Below, piece by piece: positions 46,386 through 57,830 of a stretch of DNA of 64,000 nt (within the stretch, counting starts at the first letter, position 1; every line of letters begins with the position of its first letter). Source of the stretch: Balaenoptera acutorostrata (taxonomy: Eukaryota > Chordata > Mammalia > Artiodactyla > Balaenopteridae); assembly GCF_949987535.1 (NCBI RefSeq), contig NC_080075.1, forward strand, positions 3,348,001 through 3,412,000. The letters run 5' to 3'. Made by a program: the position numbers and the translations under genes. The notes below the pieces were generated by a model. That model was not told where the DNA came from and did not search any database. It saw only the letters and a list, made by a program, of their open reading frames with translations.

Positions 46386-47240
46386 AGCGTCCGTGGGCAG
46401 CAGAATTCTCCTGCTCAGTTTCTCAGTCTGGGCTAAGCTGCCCCGGGAGGGAGGGGCGCGCAGAGGGCTCGCCCCGGCTTTGGGGCCAGGCTGGCCCCCG
46501 CGGTCCCCGGGCTCCAGCTGCTGCCTCCTTCATTCTGCTCGACCTGGGAGCCCGGGGCCCGCTCCTCCCGGGAATTCTCCCTTGCACCCTGCAATTGTCC
46601 CTCCTGTCTGACCTCTGCTGCTCTAAGTCCCAACAAGGTGATCTGGAAAAGCGCCGCTGGCTCCCCGGCGGCAGGCGGGTCCCGGACTCGCCAGGTCGCG
46701 CCCTCGGCGGCGGTTCTCGGTCCCGGGAGCACCGAGCCCTCGGCTTCGCGCGGCCGATCTCTGGCTCGGGCAGGGGTGGGGGTAGCGCGGACCCCGCAGC
46801 TCCAGGGCGCCCCCTGTTCCGCGCTCCCGCCGCCGAGCGCGCAGCCGGGGTGGAGAGAGAGGCTGTGCCCGCCCCCCGCCGCGGGCGCCGCGCGCGAGGA
46901 CGCGGGACGCCCACCCCGCACCCCAAACCCTTGGCCGCCGGCTTGTTCTTACTGGGGCTTCGTGTCAGTGCCCACGGGGGATCTGCCGTACAAAGAACTG
47001 GAGCGAGAGTGACTAAGAACCAAAAGGCAGCCGGTGAACCTGGGCACAGTGGGTCTTTGTGCTCAGGGGCAAGGACGGCCCAGATGGGACCAGGGCTGGA
47101 CCCCGCGCTGCCGGGAGGGGGGACGGCGACCCCGGGGAAGCAGGCAGCGCAGGCCTGGCCGGGAGATGCGCGCCTGCAGACCCTCTTCTAGGAGGTGACA
47201 CCCGCGGGCGGCAGGAGACCACTCCGGCCTCCCTTCTGGA
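46386..47240. promoter_or_regulatory. CpG island, candidate promoter
   Basis: By hand count there are about 40 CpG dinucleotides in 46681-46920, far above the surrounding DNA, and GC-rich sequence extends on to about 47430. In mammals an unmethylated island of this strength usually marks a promoter or a Polycomb-type developmental regulator. I see no exon I can defend: frames stay open on both strands at once (46271-47191 plus, 46423-46926 minus), as expected from lack of stops in GC-rich DNA. Transcript direction is unknown. The flanks are transposon-free for about 1.1 kb left and 3.2 kb right. Confidence 0.8.
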
Positions 47241-50200
47241 GCCAGTTGCTTTTTCCTTCTCAGTGTTTGCCCAGAACGTGTGTGTTGCTGCCGTTCTTTC
47301 CCCGTGAGAGCGTTTCCCAGAGAACTGAGGGAGCCCGACTCTGGATGCCACACTCTCACTTTTTCTCCTGGCCGGGAAAGCGAGGAAACGAGCCCAAAGC
47401 ACCCGCGCTCTCCCCCGCCCGCCTCTTTGGCCTGCTCCATTGAAAAGGCCTTCTCTAAAACTGCAAAGAAAGAGCACAGCTTCAGAGAAACCGGGCAGAG
47501 GCTCAAGGGGAAGGGACAAAAAGGACTATCTCTGTCCTCCCCTCTTAGATGTATACAAAAGGCTGCGCTCGGATTCTTAGGTCTGTGAAACGCTATTTGA
47601 ATTGAAACACAATACCGCCTCACAGGGCATGCATGGAAAGTGATTTCAGGCCGCGATAACTTAGGGTAATTCACTTTATTTTATAAACATCATTAAGTCA
47701 TCTTATGCGATGATGCAAAAATATTTAACATTTTCCTTTTGCACTTTTCAGAAAAGTGGATTCTGGATGCAATCACATTTATTAGCAGGTGATTCAAAAT
47801 GGTGCACCAGAAAGAAAAAGTGACTTAAAAAGAAGTTTAAGGAAAAAATATGCACAGAGTTTCCATTCTCACTGTAAAACTCTTCTCAACACAGTGCTTT
47901 CAAATGACAACTATGTTTATTCCTGTAGTAGAATGGAAAATGAGAATTGAAAAGTAAAGAAACTTTATATTCCAAGATGCTATTTGTGTAAAATATATAT
48001 TCAAAGATATCAATTGTCTATATTTCAACTACATTTAAAAATTCTAAGTACTCCAGAATTGTAAATTATTCCTAAAGCAGAACTAAAGATATTTTCATGA
48101 TTGCAAAATAATGTGAATTAAACTTCTTACAAAAAATCGTCTCATGTTTGAAGCGTGTCTTGTTCTATGATTTTGTCTAAGCTACCAAAGTTTTCTTGAC
48201 AAAATAGAAAGATTAATTTGGTTGTGGCAGTTTTTCTGTCTTACTGTTTTAGCAGATGGCTTTCTGTTAAGCTTAGTATCAAATGTGTAAAGCTTTTCCT
48301 TAAACAAATTGTGGTCTTAAACTGAGGCATATTGTGTGTATCCTTGAAGTTGTGATGGCTGTTTTTTGGTGCGGGGTGGTGTTTCTTTTTAATTTTTAGA
48401 TTTCTCTAAGTCTGTTAAATTTCACCGTTCTTGTAGTTCTGAGCTAGTAAATCTGCACTTGATCTGGGCCCAAACATATTTTGATTGTAAATAAAAAGTC
48501 TTCTTTTATGAGGATGTTCACTTCACAGCTTGAGCAGTGTAATTTTTATACGGGTCTCAGCAATCAATAAAAAAGCCACAGGAGGAATGATTTATCTTGT
48601 TGGTTACAGAGACTGTCACCGAGAGAAATTGTAAAAGATCAATTTACACAACCTGGTGTGAGAATGTTATTGATATAACACGGTTGATCAGTTTCTGGTT
48701 GTCTATGCACGGGCACTGCAGAGGGGGCACCTCCCTGAGATGGGCAGGCTTGCCAAGGTCTTAATAGACTCCGAGCTCCGTAAACGGGACGCGGAGCCTA
48801 TGGCCCCGGAGGTGGCCCAGTGGCTCGGGGCTCAGGGGACCCAGCACTGGCTGTGCTCCCATCCTTGGTTAAGCGGTGTCATGCTTCCCTTCCTCCTCCA
48901 TCTCCTCCTCCTTTTCCTCTCTGTCTCTCTCCCTCTCCTTTTTTCCCTCCTACTGTGAGAACTGTTCACTTGGAGACTCCCTGTCTTAATTACAAAGAGC
49001 CCTTTTAACCATAGGTCACAGGACTTGGCTCTCTTGACAGGAAATAAGGAAACAAGCTACCTTCCTGGAAAAAAAAAAAAAATTCAAACTTCCACTTCTC
49101 AAATTAGTTAAATGAAGCTTATCAACGGTTGAGCCTTTGACAGTTGGCTAATTGCAGTTGGTACATTAACTATGTTTTAACCAGAGCTGCTTGGGATGTA
49201 AGAAAAAAAAATAAAAAATAAAATAAAGCCTAGGCAGTTCCAGTGAAAGGCGAAGTGCTGCAACGGTGAAAAAAAAAAAACATTTAAACACATTTAATCT
49301 TGGTCTGACTTGCTGTAAATATTATAACACAAAATGGAGTCCTAGGCCTCAATTAACATTTTAATTAAATAGATTCACAAACATTAACATTTTAAAAAAT
49401 TACACAAGCTTCTTCTTTATATCTAAGCTCTCTCTCTCTCTTTTGGCTCTACCTTCAAAATATCCTCTGCCTATACTTTTATATAAAATATACTACAGAA
49501 AATCCACCTAGTAAATATCTGGTTCCGAGTCTGTGTACACCATTCTCAAATACAGAACTTATTAAAATGAAGATAAACCTTAGTTGAATTGGTTTATTTT
49601 CTGATTTGCATTTCTTTAATATTATTACGGAAGATAGAATATCAGTTACAGTAAAATAACATAAACCACCCACTCTAGTGGTTTCCTTATTGAAAAAGTA
49701 TTATAATAAGGTGAGCAGAGAAAAGCAACCAAGATTTAGAAAAATAAAATAGTGTTTTTGTGTATTTAATTTGTTATTTGCACGAATATGTAATGTCATT
49801 ATAATGTGGCCTGAGTTACGGGAATATAAAAGAGTGAAAAGTCTAAGAAGACAAATTATTGTGTACTTCCAGCTAAGACTTTTAGCTGTGATTTCAGTAA
49901 TATTCTCTCATGCTGTTTTGCTTTCTAACAGATTCCACATTTCCTTATATCTATATGTGTGTTATATGTATATCCATATATCCATACATATATATTTGAA
50001 GTCTGTCTTTGCTTGTTTCATTTCTTTGGAACATACACTCACACACACACACACACACGCACACAAACCTTTCACTTGGAAAAATGGACGAATCCCATGC
50101 TTTCTGAACACCTATTTAAAAGGTAAGGATCAACTAGTTCTATGCATTCTATTAGATCAGTTTTTAATTGCTAAATGTCCAATTAGTATTTATTTGCTTT

Positions 50201-50600
50201 TGTTTACAGAAGAGTGAATACATGTGATTTTGCTTTCATATTCCTGTATATTAAAACTCCCTAACAGCTCTCATTGTCTTTCATTAGCTAAAATTAGTAC
50301 TCAGATCTCTTACCACATTCATTAGAAACTCAACACAAACAAAAGACCGCTCACAAAATATGCTTTCCCTTCATTTCTCCTCCACATTCTTTCCTGGCAT
50401 GGATAGAAGTTCCTATCTCAGTACCAATGAGGCCTGCGATCTGGCATCGGACAGCTTTGCTGCTTATTCCTTCTTCAGGACCCTAACTGAATCAGCTCTC
50501 ATATGACGTAGGTGGCCATATCCCCCCAGCTCTACAGGGCGATCAATGTTCCTCTCCAGACCAGAAAAACAACGCCTCAATTTCTTCACATCTGGAGAAG
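47241..50600. promoter_or_regulatory. Transposon-free flank, candidate conserved noncoding DNA
   Basis: After the island the DNA becomes AT-rich, with no SINE or LINE that I can recognise for over 3 kb. Blocks such as the one around 47640-47720 (ccgcgataacttagggtaat, ttataaacatcattaagtc) and 48530-48700, and the homeodomain-like ttggctaattgcagttggta at 49144-49163, look like regulatory sequence. A/T runs at 49070-49082, 49203-49227 and 49269-49281 and a (CA)n at 50036-50065 are simple repeats. Conservation is inferred, not measured. Confidence 0.35.
50036..50065. repeat. (CA)n microsatellite
   Basis: About 13 CA units with a GC interruption. Confidence 0.9.
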
Positions 50601-50637
50601 ACAAGCTTGCTTGCATCTTCAACCGAGGTCTGCTGGG

Positions 50638-50815
50638 TTTTTTTTTTTTTTTTTTTTTTTTAATGCAGTTTTTATTCCTGCCAAGCTTGTGATGGCCGCA
50701 GGCCCTGAAGTGGTCTGGCACTGACTGTTCTCTGCCCTGGTCCTCCTCCCACCTCCACACCCCCCTAACCAGATCAGCCCCTCCCCGGCAGGCATCCTAC
50801 AGATCCAAGTTAAAA
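50638..50815 (-). pseudogene. Possible processed-mRNA retrocopy, 3' end
   Basis: On the minus strand the sequence ends caggaataaaaactgcatta and then 24 A's (T's at 50638-50661). The AATAAA (50671-50676) is about 10 nt before the A-run, the arrangement of a reverse-transcribed polyadenylated mRNA. The upstream part is GC-rich (ggcctgcggccatcacaag), unlike the AT-rich neighbourhood. I could not recognise the parent gene, see no coding homology in the open frame 50619-50915, and did not find a target-site duplication, so the left (5') limit near 50815 is a guess. Confidence 0.5.
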
Positions 50816-51734
50816 TGCAATTTCCTGCTTTTGATAAGCAGACACTATCCAGCCAGAACAAAACAGAACACTCTGATACAATTGTCTCCTGGCCAACGGG
50901 GACGCCAGCTCCCACCCTTCAAGTCTCCCCTCCTGTATGCCAAGCAGGAAATGCAATTTCTGATCTTGATTCCTATATTTTTCACCAGACTCTCCAGAAA
51001 CATATTGACAGGGTCTGCACATGCAAATCAGTCAGGGAGCCGAGGCCAAGGTCTCAATCACGGGATGTTGTAGATGGTCCCACCCACCCTATTCATCTGA
51101 ACTTTTATGGATACTTACATTCTCGAATAGGCAAATAGTCAGAAGAACTCTAGTTCAACAGCTCCACAAATGTATTTTCAGACCAGACGTAGCTGTCTAC
51201 CAGAGTAAGCCTTATCTTGGGAGGGTGTCAAACTACCAACAAATGTGGCCTGACTTTTGCTAGAAGACTTTACCTAGGAGTTATCCAGCTGCATCTCTCT
51301 CCTGAAGACTACCAGTTCTTATTCGGTGATCATTAACATTATTTGCAACCTCTGCTGTTCCTGGGGGACCTAGTGCATACAGCAGGACAGATGGGAGGGG
51401 GCTGAGGGGTTTATCAATCATCGTGTTTCCTCCACACGTAAAGCACTCTGGGAGCCCCAAAGAAGAATGTGAAAAATGGACTATCATCTGAACAAGTTTA
51501 TAAATCGGTTGGCAAGAAATTGTACTCAATGGTAAAGAGTCACTGTGAAACTGGATTGAATTGACTAGATGTTTTCCAGGGGAGTGTGACATCAGCAAAG
51601 TTTGGAATTATCAGGAAAGTTTTCCAAGGTAGAAATGATTTGGATTGAAGAAAGGAAGAATGGAGAGAATTAGAGTGAAGAAAGAGCGGAAGAGATGGTG
51701 TTGGAGGCAGGAATGAGTTCAGCAGGGCCTGCAG
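50816..51734. other. Single-copy DNA, may include more of the retrocopy
   Basis: No gene recognised. Frames open on both strands have no domain. Confidence 0.4.
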
Positions 51735-51945
51735 TCCATATTATGGTGGGGTCCATATTAAGAAGGAGTCCATATTATGGTGGGACCCATATTATGGTGG
51801 AGTCCATGTTATTGTGGAGCCCTTATTATGACTGAGCCCATATTATGGTCAGGTCCGTATTATGATGGGCTCCATATTGTGATGGGGTCCATATTATGAT
51901 TAAGTCCATATTAAGGTGGAGTCCGTATTGTGATGGGGTCCATAT
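51735..51945. repeat. 17-bp minisatellite, 12 units
   Basis: Twelve head-to-tail 17-mers of the type TCCATATTATGGTGGGG, plus a partial thirteenth. Units differ at several positions (for example TCCGTATTGTGATGGGG and CCCATATTATGGTGGAG) but all are 17 bp long, with no insertions. There are no spacers, and the DNA on both sides is unrelated to the unit. Confidence 0.95.
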
Positions 51946-52836
51946 CACCTACTGGGTAGTGATGGGAACCACGTTGGAAAGACAGGAGGCCTGATTTGGT
52001 TGGGGAACATATCCATAGGTTGGGGCATGTATTAGGAAGAAATTGGAATCATTTTAAGTAAAATACCCAATAGGAAGTTAAACACTGACTAGACCTTGGT
52101 TGAAAGAGTAAGACAGATGATACACATGCGGAGTCATAAAGAGTTTATTTTAGTGGATAAATCCAACAAGGCATGAACGTAGGCTGTATCTATATGCATT
52201 TAATCTGGGTTTGAGGAGGAACGGGATACATTTAGCCGCATCCTTGTAATTTTTAACGATAAAAGTAATGTATGCAAATTAAAGTGGCATAGAAATAGCA
52301 TACAAATATAATGTATGCCATTTAAAATATGTAAAATAACATCTTTTTAGACTGAACCAGGCTCTTTATTATGTTTTTGAAAGTAAAGGACTCATTCTAT
52401 TCTAGCATATATATTTTTTGATAAACCATAAAGATGTGTGCACAGAGAAACATGAAGAATCAACCTCTCTTTCCACTAAAGCAAAGTGCCACGTCATAGA
52501 AGCTCTCCACGCTGAACTCACATTTCACAACCAGGAGTTTGTGAACACAGAAAAAATCTTTTGAGGAAAAAAGGAGTTGTTGAGTGAATGATGGATGTAA
52601 TAAAAGCAGGACTCAGGGTCAAATGATCAGGCAACAAATTTCAAGCATGTAACTGGGCACCAGGGTGCTTGTCAAAGGCTGGCTTGTTTAGGAGAACTAG
52701 GACGCTTTTGCTCAAATAGTACCTTTAATTTGATTTTTGCCAGAATTAGCTATGAAAATAAAGAAAATAAACTCTGTATGTAATAAACATTCTAATGACA
52801 AGGAATTTAACTATTGATAGTATGGTCAGCTCAATT
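51946..52836. other. Single-copy AT-rich DNA
   Basis: No gene or clear repeat. Confidence 0.45.
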
Positions 52837-52851
52837 ATGAAATTCTTTTCT

Positions 52852-53163
52852 TTTTTTAATAAATTTATTTATTTGTTTTGGTTGCATTGGGTCTTTGTTG
52901 CTGCGCACAGGCTTTCTCTAGTTGCGGTGAGCGGGGGCTACTGTTTGCTGCGGTGCACGGGCTTCTCATTGCGGTGGCTTCTCTTGTTGCGGAGCACAGG
53001 CTCTAGAGCGCAGCCTCAGTAGTTGCGGCTCACGGGCTCAGTAGTTGTGACGCACGGGCTTAGTTGCTCTGTGGCACGTGGGATCTTCCCAGACCAGGGC
53101 TCGAACCTGTGTCCCCTGCATTGGCAGGTGGATTCTTAACCACTGCTCCACCAGGGAGGTCCC
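52852..53163 (-). mobile_element. CHR-type SINE, full length
   Basis: Minus-strand CHR SINE with T-rich tail at 52852-52873 and tRNA-like head at the right (B-box complement at 53097-53108). The target duplication is ATGAAATTCTTTTCT (52837-52851) against ATGAATTTATTTTCT (53164-53178), two mismatches. It resembles the copy at 12705 more than the pair at 43-45 kb. Confidence 0.94.
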
Positions 53164-53178
53164 ATGAATTTATTTTCT

Positions 53179-54069
53179 GATCACGTAAAGCATATTTTAA
53201 TTTTAATTCAGATCGATACCACTCAAGACAGACATACGTAACGTTGGTTGAGCAAAACTGAGAAATGAGAACAAACCTGTTACAAAAATTGACTTTGAAA
53301 CCCTTTACAAAACAAATGCATAGAGGCATAAGTGGCAGTTTACTCCTTTCCAGAAGGTCTGATCTGCTTTTGGGTGACAGAACTTTAAATCATTTGTGAA
53401 TTAATGCTGGGGAACTAAGGCTATGATAGGCCAGCTGCTCTACTGGATGTAAGGACAAGAATGAAGAAAAAAAGGAAAGAAAAATATATTTGTGACAAAT
53501 GCTTAGGACTCATTTAAAATTCTGACACAGTAGATGAGGACATTCAACTTGCTGCGATTAATTTAAAGCACTTTCATATGAGTAAATCTAGAGCTTATTC
53601 TAAGTGTAAAAATACTAGGTCACATGAGTATCTGAAAAATCTTTATATTCAAAAACCAGAATTATGTGAAACCAAAGAATACTGATGTCCTCAAAGAGAA
53701 ACAAATACATTTTGATTCATCAGTTTAATGGAACAAACCATTCACGCTTAACAAGAATTTTTGTAGATGGGGAATAGAAGAAGTTGTCCCAAACATAAGG
53801 AGGACCTTTGAGAAACCAGCCTTAGGAATATCCAGAGGCAGCTTCTTTAGAGTCAAGAACCAGACTAGAAGCCCTCTCACACTGCTGGGTCTAGATAAGG
53901 CAACATGACAGATGTGTCCAAAAAGAGAAGAGCAAACAGAAGAGAAAGTAGTAAAAACATTAACTAGGGCTTATCATTTGGGGCACACTTTTATTTGGAT
54001 TGAACAGGAAGGTCTACTCACATTTGATTTATTTTTATCATGAGATTTTAGTGAGTGGTGGCATTGGTC
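53179..54069. other. Single-copy DNA, nothing seen
   Basis: No gene or repeat recognised. Confidence 0.45.
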
Positions 54070-54770
54070 CTTTTTTTTCTTTATTGTGGAAAAATATGCA
54101 TAACATAAAATGTACCATTTAAATCATGTTTACATATACAGCTCAGTGGCATTAAAAACATTCACATTATTGTATAACCATCACCACATTCCATCTGAGA
54201 ACCATTTTCCTCCTTCCAAACTGAAACTCTGCCTGTTAAACACTAAGTCTCCATGTCTCTCCCCAGAACCCCTGGAACCCACCCTCCTACTTTCTGTGGA
54301 TTTGACTACCATGGGTACTTCATATAAGTGGCATCATACACTATTTGCCCTTTTGTGACTGGCTGATTTCACTTAACATAATGTCTTCATTTCATCCATG
54401 TTGTAGCAGGTGTCAGAATTTCCTTCCTTTTTAGGACTGAATAATATTCCATTGTATGGACTGAACACACGTTGTTCATTCATTCACCTTTCAACAGACT
54501 TTGGGTTATTTCCACCTTTTCACTTTTGTCAGTAATGCTGCTGTGAACACGAGTGAACAAATATCTGTTTGAACCTCTGTTTTCGTTTCTTTCCAGCTTG
54601 ACCCCGGAAGTGGAATCACTGGATCATATGGTAATTCTACGTTTAAGTTTCTGAGGAACCTCCATACTGTTTTCCCCAGTGGCTGTACCACGTTACACTC
54701 CCACCAACAGTGCACAAAGTTTCCAATTTCTCCACATGCTCATCAACACTTATTTTCTGATGCTTTGTTT
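54070..54770 (-). mobile_element. Old L1M 3' portion, minus strand
   Basis: Reverse-complement L1: ttattgtggaaaaatatgca, cattattgtataaccatcac, gtgactggctgatttcact, ataatattccattgtatgg and ggatcatatggtaattctac are landmarks of the 3' UTR and ORF2 end. It is related to the fragment at 20263-20650 but extends further into ORF2. Confidence 0.88.
54506..54715 (-). pseudogene. Old L1 ORF2 remnant
   Basis: The minus-strand frame reads [15 protein letters not shown] text (here [25 protein letters not shown]), the same ORF2 C-terminal stretch as at 15279-15629, then loses the frame after about 70 codons. There is no RT or endonuclease domain. It is a dead fragment. Confidence 0.85.
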
Positions 54771-57252
54771 TAGTTTTTTTTGTTTTTTGTTTATGGTAGT
54801 AACCATCCTAGTGAGTGTGGGTACTGGTCCTTCAGAATCCTCTTTTCCGTGTAAAGTGGAGCACACGTCATTTAGTTTTAGCCGATTTCTAAAGATTAAA
54901 ATCTAAATACATGGTGACGAAGCACAAACCCCAGGTGATGAAGGCAAAGCATGATTCTTTTCTTCTTCTTCGAGAGCGTGTGTAATCGTGCAAGCATCAT
55001 GTCATCGTGTACATGTGCAGAGAGGGAGGTGCCCACCTGCAGGCTGGTCACTGCCTTCAAGGCCCACTAACGCACTCGAGTCTCAGGGTCTTGGAGCAGC
55101 TCTTGAATCTAGGGAAGTGAGAATATATGCATGTTTATGGATGGCCCCCTTGGTTGGTACTTGGGGAAAGCTCCTTTCCTCAGACACTGAGATATGTCCT
55201 CACCCTGATTTCTTCAGCTATTTCTCTTCTCTCCACCCCCTCATACTCACTTGAGAAACAAGAAAGTTACTTCTTATTTAGGTATATTTTTTTCTTTGCA
55301 TGAATCTAGACCAATGCCCAATATTCTTTCAGTCAAATAGCTTCAAAGTCAAGCTGAAGGACAAGCTCATTGGCAAAAGTCAGTGCATTTCACCACAAAA
55401 CAAGAAACCTTTCTCCATCTTTTGGGGTCCCCAGCTGTATCTTTATCCAGAAACCCCAGGAATCCCACCATCTGACCAGGCTGAGTTCCTGGTACACGTG
55501 GAATCAAACAGTTACCTGGAAAAGGATGTGCTGGCTCGTGAAACGTTGGAGAGGAGGTGGAGAGAAGGGGTAGGGTCCGATGGGGAAACAAAGAAATTTG
55601 GCATGAGGGGTCCCCAGCAGGAGAGCTTTGAAAAACAGAATCAAAATCCCTGGGGAGGGGCTTTTATAAGCAGCCCTACCTGCTTCTTATGTTTGAGTCA
55701 GGTTAAGGTTTTCCAGCAACGGAGACTTTTAATCATCTGTTGGGTGAAAAAGGGCAAATAGGGCTTGTAAGGAACGTAATAAAGACCAGATACAGTCCTT
55801 TGCCTCACAAGCCCACAGTGTAATAATGTCCACGTCCAGTGAAGGTGTGCTGGGTACGCATGGATCATAGAAACATGATTTCAATGTTCACTCTTAAGAC
55901 ACACATTTATAAAGTACTCAAAAAATCCACTTCCTTGAGCTATGTAATTTGAGCACATGTCTTAGGTAAGTGTAACAATAGAGATGAATTTTTAAAATTT
56001 CAGTTTCTTCATCATCAAGAAAGGTTGTGTTTTTGGATATGTAAGAATGATATTGAGAGTAATGCTATACATGTAAATCCTTTGTACTGCTTGTGCATTT
56101 CTTTTTTTCAACACGGAAAGCCATGTTGGAGAACTTTCACTAAAGCTACGGTTTTGTTTTGTTTTGTTTTTTTAATCACAAAAGAGAAACAGCCAATAAA
56201 ATTATTTAATGTGTATTTGAAAAAAATGTTTAAGTGAGAAAATAGTTGAAATAGTACCTTGCTATTCTCTCTGTGAAACTTCAGAATTGCACGAAATAAT
56301 GGCAGATAAGAGCTACCTAAAAAGAAATGTCTGATATTATTGGGAAATGCTGACTCTCTGTTTCTTTAACAGCACAAACATTTCAACCTTCTTTCTAAAG
56401 CAAAGGGAGAAAGAGAGTAAGAGAGAGATTTTGGGGATGGGAAACAGAAGGGGCTACCAAAAATCTATCTTTCAATTCCAGTAGGTCTTAATGTTTAAAA
56501 TCTCTGAAGTTTTCTTGTACTTTATGAAAAGTTACAAATTTATCTTTTTCCATTTTCCCAAAGGAGGCTGACCCAAATCCAACAGCAGCAGTTGAAAAAT
56601 TTCTCTCAGCTTTATTAAATGGCCCCTACACAGCCCAGCTTAAAATTAAAAGCTCCCCCTACCAGAGGGAATATATGTGACTTTAATAACTGAAATGTGT
56701 TTTTACTTTCTATTACAGAGGTCAAAAGGTTTCTGAACAAACCAAATTTATCAATTATTTAGAGTTGATTTCTTCTGAAGTGGTATTTCTGGGATATTAT
56801 TTGGTGGATAAATTCAATGTTCTAGAGCCAACAGCAGTATTTTATTCATAACAAATTTCCACTAAACTGAATTTGCTGGGGGAACTTAATTTCCACTATC
56901 GTGTTTGCACTGTAGAAATATCAGCTGAGGTGTTATAGGGCCTAACTAGTGGGCTTTTCAAAGAAATATTCCATCTAAGCACATTTATTCAGCACCTCCC
57001 TGCTTTCTGTTTATTGCTTAAGAAATGAACTAACTTCTCTATCTTCTGGGATTCAAATTTTTTTTAGCTCCTGAAACATTTTTCAAAACCACAGAGACAC
57101 CATGAAAGTTAAAAACAATATCTTAAATGACATTGCCATCCTAGCAGCCAAAGAAAATGAGATTGTCGTCAAGATTTTGATTAAAGAGAGGGTTTTTTTT
57201 CAAATGAAGGTTTGTGTGCCCACAAGCGTGTGCCGACAAGCATGTGTGCATC

Positions 57253-57257
<5 letters not shown>

Positions 57258-57283
<26 letters not shown>
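57258..57283. repeat. (GT)n microsatellite
   Basis: About 13 GT units preceded by looser TG-rich sequence. Confidence 0.93.
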
Positions 57284-57589
57284 ACTTGGGGTGAATCAGG
57301 GTCTCTCTGCAAAAATTCTCCTGGAACCTTGACGGACTACTTGGGGTAGGGCTCTATGTTAGAGAATTCAATAACAGTTTATAGAGCAACTCTTCTAGAT
57401 TCTTAACACAGCGCATAGCCCATGTAAATATTATGTTTATTATATACTAACTAAACATATATTGGGTTTCTGCCTAAAGTCTGCCATTTGGTGTATGCAG
57501 AAAACATTATAGAACAGTTCATAAATTCATTTGAAGCTGTGTTAAATGAAAGCAGCCATCCAGAAGCTGAAATTTTTTCATCTTTAAAA

Positions 57590-57830
57590 TAGCAGCCTTC
57601 GCAGCTCAAAAGCGGTGGGTTTATTTACGCTGGTGAATGCAACGCCCCCAAAGAAATCAAGGAGCAAGGCTGCATATTCTGTTTTAATGAAAGCAAATTT
57701 CGTTTTGACAAAAGACTGAGTTAGACTGCCCTTATCAATATGGGCCTTTATTTTATGGTTTTTATTATTATAATTATTGATTTTATTTTGGGGGCAGATT
57801 CAGCGAAAAAGAAAAAAAAAAACTTTTCCT
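57590..57830. promoter_or_regulatory. Candidate homeodomain-rich regulatory element
   Basis: Within about 240 bp there are TTTATTTACG (57620), TTTATTTTATGG (57748-57759, a caudal/posterior HOX-like TTTATGG core) and ATAATTATTGATTTTATTTTG (57771-57790, TAATTA next to a TGATTTA-type PBX/HOX site). No transposon is recognisable. A function is inferred from motif density only. Confidence 0.3.

Noticed and set aside
46271..47191. 306-codon open frame on the plus strand, the longest in the window
   Set aside because: It runs from a poly(A)/lysine stretch into the CpG island. The opposite strand is open too (46423-46926), no domain is recognisable, and GC-rich DNA lacks stop codons by chance.
51735..51945. 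CRISPR-like array
   Set aside because: The 17-mers are directly adjacent without spacers and the genome is mammalian, so it is a minisatellite.
55300..55761. 153-codon plus-strand frame in AT-balanced, transposon-poor DNA
   Set aside because: It is long for its composition, which made it attractive, but there is no recognisable domain, no clear start context, no splice or promoter evidence, and chance frames of this size are expected in 64 kb. Conservation of the frame in other species would reopen the case.
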